64,000 nucleotides of DNA from Paucibacter sp. KBW04 (GTDB lineage: Bacteria > Pseudomonadota > Gammaproteobacteria > Burkholderiales > Burkholderiaceae_C), in NCBI RefSeq assembly GCF_003852425.1, contig NZ_QAJN01000001.1, positions 447,987 through 511,986 on the forward strand, in the 5' to 3' direction. Numbering within the stretch: position 1 is the first letter of the stretch; every line of letters starts with the position of its first letter. A program made the translations under genes and the position numbers. A model generated the notes under the pieces. That model was not told the DNA's origin. It did no database searches and worked only from the letters and a program-made list of their open reading frames with translations. Positions 58,204-64,000 of the stretch are shown here, in pieces.

Positions 58204-59007
58204 TCAGGCCAGCTGAATTCGACGCAGACCGGCCTGACGCAGGCGCAGCAGGTCGGCGCGTGGGCGTGCAGCTTCCAGATCCCAGTCGGACAAGACCTGT
58301 CGGCGCAAGCCCGGCACGCCGAGTTCATGGACGGCGGGCCTGTGGGTATGGCCGTGGATCAAGGTCTTGCAGCCGCTGGCCCGAAGCCAGGCCACACAGG
58401 CGGCAGCGTCCAGATCGGCGTACGCCGAGACCTCGGCTTGTTGCGCCTTGCTGCCGTCGCGCATCTGGCGGGCGATGCTGCGGCGTGCATCCAGGGGCTG
58501 GGCCAGGAATTGCGCCTGCCAGGCAGGGTTGCGCACCTGCTTGCGGAAGGCTTGATAGGCCTGGTCTGACAGGCACAGTGCATCACCATGGCTGAGCAGC
58601 CAGCGCTCGCCAAAGGCGATCAAAACGGTTGGGTCGGCCAGGCCTTGCATACCGGCATCGGCCAGCATTTCGGCGCCGAGCAGAAAGTCGCGGTTGCCGG
58701 CCATGAAGAAGAGTTGCAGCCGCTGGCTGGCCGTTTGCAGCAGGCGCAGCACCTGGGCTTCGAAACCGTCAAAGCGACCATCGTCGCCGACCCAGACTTC
58801 GAAGATATCGCCCAGCAGGATCACGGCATCGGCCGCGGTCTCCTGCAGATGGGATTCGAGTGCGGCCAAGGTGGCGGGCGTCTCGGGTGAGAGGTGCAGA
58901 TCGGACAGAAAGTCGATCCGCCGCCAAGCCGCGGGCGCCAGCAGTTCGGGGAACTGTGGCAACTCGGTCAACAGGGGCAGGTCAGTTTCCTGCCCCTCAG
59001 GGCGCAC
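58204..59007 (-). CDS. lpxH: UDP-2,3-diacylglucosamine diphosphatase LpxH
   Basis: Makes lipid X in lipid A synthesis. Metallophosphatase motifs in order: FLSDLHLS, GDIFEVWVGDD, AGNRDFLLG, LSHGDALCLSD, HGHTHRP. Up to 267 residues from a GTG at 59007, 7 bases after the ppiB stop; other GTG/TTG starts are possible, and E. coli LpxH is 240. A strong hairpin at 58973-58997 lies in this initiation region. Confidence 0.93.
   Translation of the reverse strand: MRPEGQETDLPLLTELPQFPELLAPAAWRRIDFLSDLHLSPETPATLAALESHLQETAADAVILLGDIFEVWVGDDGRFDGFEAQVLRLLQTASQRLQLFFMAGNRDFLLGAEMLADAGMQGLADPTVLIAFGERWLLSHGDALCLSDQAYQAFRKQVRNPAWQAQFLAQPLDARRSIARQMRDGSKAQQAEVSAYADLDAAACVAWLRASGCKTLIHGHTHRPAVHELGVPGLRRQVLSDWDLEAARPRADLLRLRQAGLRRIQLA
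58973..58997 (-). promoter_or_regulatory. Hairpin in the lpxH translation-initiation region
   Basis: Perfect 9-bp arms AGGGGCAGG / CCTGCCCCT around a 7-base loop, without a T run, within the first codons of lpxH as annotated. It could pair up the initiation region in mRNA. Confidence 0.45.
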
Positions 59008-59014
59008 CGAAGAT

Positions 59015-59527
59015 TCAGGCGAGTTCAACCGCACGCTCGATGACCACGTCTTCCTTGGGCACATCGTCGTGGAAGCCGGAGCGGCCGGTCTTGACCTTCT
59101 CGATCGCGTCCACCACTTCTTTGCCTTCGATCACTTTGCCGAACACGGCATAGCCCCAGCCCGAAGGGGTCTCGGACTTGAAGTTCAGGAAGCCGTTGTT
59201 GGTGGTGTTGATGAAGAACTGGCTGGAGGCCGAGTGCGGCGCGTTGGTGCGGGCCATGGCCAGGGTGTAGTGCTCGTTGGTCAGGCCGTTATTGGCTTCG
59301 TTCTGGATCTCGCCGGTGGTGGGCTTTTGCTGCATGCCCACGGCAAAACCGCCGCCTTGCACCATGAAACCCTTGATGACGCGATGGAACACCGTGCCGT
59401 CATAGTGGCCGCTGCGCACATAGGACAGGAAGTTGGCCACCGACAGGGGGGCTTTCTCGGCGTTCAGCTCGATCACGATCTTGCCGTGGTTGGTGTGCAG
59501 TTCGACTTTAGGATTTGCAATGCTCAT
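59015..59527 (-). CDS. ppiB: Peptidyl-prolyl cis-trans isomerase, cytoplasmic cyclophilin
   Basis: 170-residue cyclophilin: [20 protein letters not shown], active-site [38 protein letters not shown]. No signal peptide. ATG overlaps the ppiA stop (ATGA), so both come from one message; they look like a duplication with and without a signal peptide. Confidence 0.94.
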   Translation of the reverse strand: MSIANPKVELHTNHGKIVIELNAEKAPLSVANFLSYVRSGHYDGTVFHRVIKGFMVQGGGFAVGMQQKPTTGEIQNEANNGLTNEHYTLAMARTNAPHSASSQFFINTTNNGFLNFKSETPSGWGYAVFGKVIEGKEVVDAIEKVKTGRSGFHDDVPKEDVVIERAVELA

Positions 59528-60108
59528 TTTTTGGACTCCACAATGGCTTTGGTGATGATGATGGGATTGTTCGGGACGTTCTGTTGGCCGGCGACGGTGC
59601 CGGTGGGCACGGCGCGGATTTTGTCGACCACGTCCATGCCTTCGATGACCTGGCCGAACACGGCATAGCCGTTACCGTCGCGCGAGTTGGCGGCGTCGAG
59701 AAAGGCGTTGTCGACCGTGTTGATGAAGAACTGCGAGGTGGCGGAGTCGGGGATGCCGGTGCGGGCCATGGCCACGCTACCGCGCACATTCAGCAGACCG
59801 TTGCGCGACTCCAGCGGAATGGGCGGCTTGGTCGGCTTTTGCGTCATCTTGGGGGTGAAGCCACCGCCCTGGATCATGAAGTTCTCGATCACGCGATGAA
59901 AGATCGTGCCGTTGTAATGGCCCGCCTTCACGTACTGGACGAAATTGGCCACCGATTTTGGCGCCTTCTCGGCATTCAATTCGATGCGGATATCGCCCTC
60001 GGTGGTGCTGAGCTTGACGACCTGCGCTTGTGCGCTGGCCAGCAGACCCAGGCTTAGGCCGGCGGCCAGGGCCAGTGCACGAAGGGGGGTAAGGCTGAAG
60101 TTAGGCAT
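59524..60108 (-). CDS. ppiA: Peptidyl-prolyl cis-trans isomerase, periplasmic cyclophilin
   Basis: 194 residues with a signal peptide ([21 protein letters not shown]) before the cyclophilin fold ([52 protein letters not shown]). Start at 60108 was chosen for the signal peptide; the frame opens further upstream at 60195. Folds periplasmic proteins. Confidence 0.94.
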   Translation of the reverse strand: MPNFSLTPLRALALAAGLSLGLLASAQAQVVKLSTTEGDIRIELNAEKAPKSVANFVQYVKAGHYNGTIFHRVIENFMIQGGGFTPKMTQKPTKPPIPLESRNGLLNVRGSVAMARTGIPDSATSQFFINTVDNAFLDAANSRDGNGYAVFGQVIEGMDVVDKIRAVPTGTVAGQQNVPNNPIIITKAIVESKK

Positions 60109-60198
60109 GGATGAATCTTGTCGCTGAACTCGGGGTTTGAATTGAGAGGCGAGGGCGCATTGTCCCTCAGCCCGTACCGGTGCAAGCCCTGGCATGTG

Positions 60199-60774
60199 TC
60201 AGGGCTTGCGTGCGTCCATTTCACGCAGTAGGGACTGGGTGAGCCGCAGCTTGGTGCTGGTCGCAACCGAGGGCGTGGCCTGGGCCTTCAGGGCGCGCTG
60301 GTAGGCGCGCTCGGCCTGGCGCAGCAGCAGATCGGCCAGGTTTTCCAGGGCCTGCGCATGGTCGGGCTGCAGGCTGAGGGCCTGATTGAGGGCGAGCTGT
60401 GCCAAATCCAATTCGCCTTGGGAGGCATGGATGACGGCCAGATTGTTATAGGGGTCGGCCAGGTCGGGGAAGTCCTGGCTCAGCTGGGTGAAGATCTCGC
60501 GCGCCGAATTGAGCTCACCTTGCTCCATGCGCATCACGCCCAACGCGAAGCGCAGCTTCAAATCATTCGGGGTCTTGGCCAGCGACTGCTCCAGCAGGCT
60601 CAGGGCCTGGGGGCGTTGGCCGGCCATCCACAGCTTTTGCGCCACTTCCAAATCGCCTGCAAACGCTGGGCTCAGGCCCAGCAAGACGGGGAGGAGCCCG
60701 AGGGCCAGCAGCCAAGTCGCAGCTTTGCTCGCCGGCTTGGGCACAAAAAATCCTTGGGGCGCTTGATTGGGCAT
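60199..60774 (-). CDS. TPR-repeat protein, exported
   Basis: 191 residues: signal-like helix (ATWLLALGLLPVLLGLSPAFA), then TPR units (DLEVAQKLWMAGQRPQALSLLEQSL; LKLRFALGVMRMEQGELNSAREIFTQL; DPYNNLAVIHASQGELDLAQLALNQAL). No enzyme motif. Common before cyclophilin genes and cysS in Burkholderiales; function unknown, perhaps an envelope scaffold. Confidence 0.85.
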   Translation of the reverse strand: MPNQAPQGFFVPKPASKAATWLLALGLLPVLLGLSPAFAGDLEVAQKLWMAGQRPQALSLLEQSLAKTPNDLKLRFALGVMRMEQGELNSAREIFTQLSQDFPDLADPYNNLAVIHASQGELDLAQLALNQALSLQPDHAQALENLADLLLRQAERAYQRALKAQATPSVATSTKLRLTQSLLREMDARKP

Positions 60775-61104
60775 GGCGTGAGGCGTTTGAGCTAGCTTGC
60801 GATCTTGAGGGCGCAGCGCAGGCTTTGAAATTGCAGGGGCGGCAGGCGAAGCGTGGGCTCGCCCCGCCGTAAAGCCCTGTCTGACCGGGGAGGGCCGGGT
60901 GGGGCAGGGTCAGTGCGGGCCTGGACTGCTTGGGCCAGCCGGTATACTGAGGGTCATTCTACGGTGCCTCGCAAGGCCTTACATCGTGCGGCGATGGGGC
61001 TTGGTGGGGCGGGTAGCCGCTTCGTACAGTGAATCGCATTCGGTGCCCCAAGCCCGACAGACTCATGGCGCTCATTCAGCGCCGACCCTGGCCCAACAAG
61101 CTCC
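60775..61104. other. 330-base divergent region between the TPR gene and cysS
   Basis: No gene seen. A TATACT box at 60943-60948 with TGGACT (60922-60927) as a weak -35 faces cysS and would give a leader of about 150 bases. Confidence 0.45.
60922..60948 (+). promoter_or_regulatory. Possible cysS promoter
   Basis: TGGACT - 15 bases - TATACT. The -10 is good; the -35 and spacing are weak. Confidence 0.4.
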
Positions 61105-62487
61105 ATGTCTCTTCGCATCTACAACACGCTGACCCGAGCGGTCCAGCCTCTCATTCCTATCGAACCTGGCCATGTCCGCATGTATGTCTGCGGCATCACG
61201 ATCTACGATCTTTGCCATGTCGGTCACGCGCGGATGATGGTGGCGTTCGACCTGATCTACCGTTGGCTGCAGGCCTCGGGCTACAAGGTCACCTATGTGC
61301 GCAATATCACCGACATCGATGACAAGATCATCCGTCGGGCGCTGGAGCGCAATATCCCCATTCGCCAGCTGACCGATGAAATGGTCGGCGCCATGCATGC
61401 CGATCTAGGCGCTTTGGGCGTGCTTCTGCCCACGCATGAGCCGCGTGCCACCGAGTTTGTGCCGCAGATGTTGTCCATGATCGGCAAGCTGGAGGCCAAG
61501 GGCCTGGCTTACCGCGCCAGCAATGGCGATGTGAACTATGCCGTGCGCTCGTTCGAGGGCTATGGCAAGTTGTCCGGCAAGTCTTTGGACGATTTGCGCG
61601 CCGGTGAACGCGTGGCCGTGGACGACGGCAAGCAAGATCCGCTGGACTTCGTGCTCTGGAAGGCCGCCAAGCCCGAGGAGCCCGAGGACGCCAAATTCCC
61701 TTCAGGCTACGGCGCTGGCCGCCCCGGCTGGCATATCGAATGCTCGGCCATGGCCTGCGCCTTGCTGGGCGAGCAGTTTGATCTGCATGGCGGCGGTGCC
61801 GATCTGCAGTTCCCTCACCACGAGAACGAAATCGCGCAGAGCGAGGGGGCCAATGGCAAGCCGCCGGCCACCATCTGGGCGCATAACGGTCTGCTGAACG
61901 TGGACCATGTGAAGATGTCCAAGTCCTTGGGCAATTTCTTCACCATCCAAGATGTGCTCAAGCGCTATGACGCCGAAACGCTGCGTTATTTCATGCTGCG
62001 CACGCACTACCGCAGCCCTTTCAATTTCAGCGACGTCAATCTGGACGATGCGCGCACGGCCCTGCGCCGCCTCTACACCGCGCTCGACGGGCTGAATGTG
62101 CCCGAGTTGGCGGTCGGCGCCATCGACTGGGCGCAGCCTCAGGCCGCGGCCTTCCGTGCCGCCATGGACGACGACTTCAACACGCCTGGCGCGATCGCCG
62201 TGCTGTTCGACTTGGCCAGCGAGGTCAATCGCAGCAAGACTTTGGCCGACGCAGCCCTGCTCAAGACTTTGGCCGGTGTGCTGGGCTTTTTGCAGCAGAC
62301 GCCGCGTGACTACCTCCAGGCCGGCAGCGGCGTGGATGAGGCCCATATCGACGCGCAGATCGCCGCCCGTGCGGCCGCCAAGGCGGCCCGGGACTTCGCC
62401 GGCGCGGATCGCATCCGGGCCGAATTGCTGGCCGCTGGCATCGTCTTGCAGGACTCGCCTCAGGGCACGACTTGGACGCGGGCTTGA
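61105..62487 (+). CDS. cysS: Cysteinyl-tRNA synthetase
   Basis: 460 residues, class I. Zinc ligand Cys29 ([19 protein letters not shown], which also holds the HIGH-type HVGH), [13 protein letters not shown] and the [20 protein letters not shown] zinc site, and the KMSKSLGN signature. C-terminal anticodon domain with the usual [20 protein letters not shown]. Cysteine-tRNA charging for protein synthesis. Followed after 1 base by the glycosylase gene. Confidence 0.98.
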   Translation: MSLRIYNTLTRAVQPLIPIEPGHVRMYVCGITIYDLCHVGHARMMVAFDLIYRWLQASGYKVTYVRNITDIDDKIIRRALERNIPIRQLTDEMVGAMHADLGALGVLLPTHEPRATEFVPQMLSMIGKLEAKGLAYRASNGDVNYAVRSFEGYGKLSGKSLDDLRAGERVAVDDGKQDPLDFVLWKAAKPEEPEDAKFPSGYGAGRPGWHIECSAMACALLGEQFDLHGGGADLQFPHHENEIAQSEGANGKPPATIWAHNGLLNVDHVKMSKSLGNFFTIQDVLKRYDAETLRYFMLRTHYRSPFNFSDVNLDDARTALRRLYTALDGLNVPELAVGAIDWAQPQAAAFRAAMDDDFNTPGAIAVLFDLASEVNRSKTLADAALLKTLAGVLGFLQQTPRDYLQAGSGVDEAHIDAQIAARAAAKAARDFAGADRIRAELLAAGIVLQDSPQGTTWTRA

Positions 62488-62488
62488 C

Positions 62489-63139
62489 GTGGGCCGCGTG
62501 AGTTCCGCCGGGGTTACCCCGGACTATTGGGATGAGGCTTGCCGCCACCTGGCCAAGCGTGATCGGGTGATGAAGAAGCTGATCCCGCAGTTTGGCGAGG
62601 CGCGCTTGCAAAGCCGGGCCGATGCCTTCACGACCCTGGCTCGCTCCATCATTGGACAGCAGATCTCGGTCAATTCGGCCCAGGCCTCTTGGGAGAAGTT
62701 TGCCACCCTGATGGGTGGTGCGCCGACCAAGGTGCAGCCTTCAGCCCTGCTGGCGCTGCCGGTCGAGGCTTTGCGCGGTGTGGGTCTGTCGGCCCGCAAG
62801 GTCGACTACCTGAAAGACTTGGCCCAGCACTTTGAGGATGGTCAGGTGCATGTGCGTCAATGGACGCAGATGGACGATGAAGCCATCATCGACGAGCTGG
62901 TTGCGATTCGCGGCATCGGCCGCTGGACGGCCGAGATGTTCCTGATCTTCCATCTGATGCGGCCCAATGTGCTGCCCTTGGATGACCCGCGGCTGCTGAA
63001 GGGCATCAGCGAAAACTACTTCTCCGGCGAGCCGGTTTCCCGCGCGGAAGCTAGGGAAGTTGGGGACGCTTGGGCGCCTTTTCGCTCGGTGGCCACATGG
63101 TACATTTGGCGTAGCCTCGATCCGGTTCCGGCGGCCTGA
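62489..63139 (+). CDS. DNA-3-methyladenine glycosylase II-like (HhH-GPD)
   Basis: 216-residue base-excision repair glycosylase of the AlkA group. DAFTTLARSIIGQQISVNSA, helix-hairpin-helix DELVAIRGIGRWTAEMFLIF and the catalytic-Asp segment NVLPLDDPRLLKGI are present, followed by AWAPFRSVATWYIWRSLDP. No Fe-S cysteines at the end, unlike Nth or MutY. Starts at GTG 62489 or 62498; no ATG before 62570 fits, and no ribosome site is clear. Coupled to cysS by position. Confidence 0.9.
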   Translation: MGRVSSAGVTPDYWDEACRHLAKRDRVMKKLIPQFGEARLQSRADAFTTLARSIIGQQISVNSAQASWEKFATLMGGAPTKVQPSALLALPVEALRGVGLSARKVDYLKDLAQHFEDGQVHVRQWTQMDDEAIIDELVAIRGIGRWTAEMFLIFHLMRPNVLPLDDPRLLKGISENYFSGEPVSRAEAREVGDAWAPFRSVATWYIWRSLDPVPAA

Positions 63140-63233
63140 GCCGAACTCAGCACGCCCGGCACCCAGGTACGCGGGCCCTTGCCAAGAGCAGGGCCGGCGA
63201 CCCGTTCATAGACCTCAACACTGAACACCCAGG

Positions 63234-64000
63234 ATGAGCAAAAAACATTTCCTCGACTTCGAACAGCCCATTGCTGAGCTCGAAACCAAGATTGAAGAGC
63301 TGCGCTATGTGCAGAGCGAGTCCGCCGTCGACATCTCCGAAGAGATCGACCGCCTCTCCAAGAAAAGCCAGCAGCTGACCAAGGACGTCTACGCAAACGT
63401 GGCCCCTTGGCAGGTCTACCAGATTGCCCGCCATCCTCAGCGCCCCCAAACCCTGGACTATTGCGCCGAGGTCTTCACCGAATTCCAAGAGCTGCACGGT
63501 GACCGTCATTTCGCCGACGATGCGGCCATCGTCGGCGGTCTGGCCCGCTTCAATGGTCAGGCTTGCATGGTCATCGGCCATCAGCGTGGTGCCGACTCCA
63601 AAGAGCGCCAGCTGCGCAACTTTGGCATGCCGCGCCCCGAGGGTTATCGCAAGGCCTTGCGCCTGATGAAGCTGGCCGAAAAGTTCGGCCTGCCCGTCTT
63701 CACCATGATTGACACCATGGGCGCCTACCCCGGCATCGGTGCCGAAGAGCGCGGTCAGTCCGAAGCCATCGGCCGCAATATCTTCGAGATGGCCCAGCTG
63801 GAAGTGCCCATCATCGCCACCGTGATCGGTGAAGGCGGCTCGGGCGGCGCTCTGGCCATCGGCGTGGCCGATCAGGTCTTGATGCTGCAGTTCTCGGCCT
63901 ATTCGGTGATCTCGCCCGAAGGCTGTGCCTCGATTCTGTGGAAGTCCTCCGAGCGTGCGCCCGAGGCCGCGACGGCTCTGGGCATCACCGCTCACCGCCT
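63234..64000 (+). CDS. accA: Acetyl-CoA carboxylase carboxyltransferase subunit alpha (partial)
   Basis: Carboxyltransferase alpha subunit that, with AccD, transfers CO2 from biotin to acetyl-CoA for fatty-acid synthesis. The first 255 codons are here and the gene runs off the window. [66 protein letters not shown] and [15 protein letters not shown] are all typical. AGG close to ATG 63234. Confidence 0.97.
   Translation, partial: MSKKHFLDFEQPIAELETKIEELRYVQSESAVDISEEIDRLSKKSQQLTKDVYANVAPWQVYQIARHPQRPQTLDYCAEVFTEFQELHGDRHFADDAAIVGGLARFNGQACMVIGHQRGADSKERQLRNFGMPRPEGYRKALRLMKLAEKFGLPVFTMIDTMGAYPGIGAEERGQSEAIGRNIFEMAQLEVPIIATVIGEGGSGGALAIGVADQVLMLQFSAYSVISPEGCASILWKSSERAPEAATALGITAHR

Overview
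The window is high-GC bacterial chromosome, densely coded on both strands, and almost entirely housekeeping genes. The gene content points to a betaproteobacterium of the Burkholderiales, most likely near Roseateles, Paucibacter or other Sphaerotilaceae/Comamonadaceae. The main signs are exbB-exbD-lpxK-trm112-kdsB-adk, smpB/ratA-rnfH, ccoI-S-N-O-Q-P-G with an FNR-type regulator and hemN, a PhaR-type PHB regulator, and two neighbouring unrelated isocitrate dehydrogenases. That assignment is inference from gene content. I saw no rRNA, complete tRNA, insertion sequence, integrase, phage gene or CRISPR array.

Layout. 0-14.5 kb: M13 metallopeptidase, phaR, rimO, a MetC-like lyase, smpB divergent from ratA-rnfH, a DUF4124 protein, guaB, a Tet-type MFS exporter, guaA, tadA and an LD-carboxypeptidase. 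14.6-21.4 kb: a four-gene peptide-type ABC importer with unusual architecture. It has a doubly anchored binding protein, one oversized permease and a fused double ATPase. 21.8-30.9 kb: a TonB-dependent receptor, an aspartyl/asparaginyl beta-hydroxylase-like protein with a TPR-like N-terminus, then tonB-exbB-exbD1-exbD2 and a TPR protein. 30.9-36 kb (minus strand): an SDR dehydrogenase, then adk, kdsB, trm112, lpxK, exbD and exbB, which serve lipid A/KDO synthesis and envelope energisation. 36.4-38.9 kb: xseA, sodB and a DUF192 protein.

39-50.2 kb is the microaerobic respiration block: ccoI and ccoS (copper supply and assembly), ccoNOQP (cbb3 oxidase), ccoG, a small FixH/CcoH-like protein, an unassigned membrane protein, an Fnr-type regulator, hemN and a small TauE/SafE-like metal protein. 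FNR-box-like sites lie upstream of ccoI and hemN. 50.3-54 kb holds a monomeric and then a dimeric-type NADP isocitrate dehydrogenase; the first has an operator-rich promoter. 54-64 kb: a cold-shock protein, clpS-clpA, an MtfA-like peptidase, lpxH-ppiB-ppiA, a TPR protein, cysS, an HhH-GPD glycosylase and the start of accA, cut by the window end.

I found no clearly new defence or mobile system. The items most worth following up are the receptor/hydroxylase/TonB locus, the layered inverted and direct repeats at the monomeric IDH promoter, the symmetric bidirectional promoter between smpB and ratA, the triple ACGT operator before the SDR gene, and the odd ABC importer. Start codons were chosen from ribosome-binding sites, family length and neighbour spacing; several are uncertain and say so.
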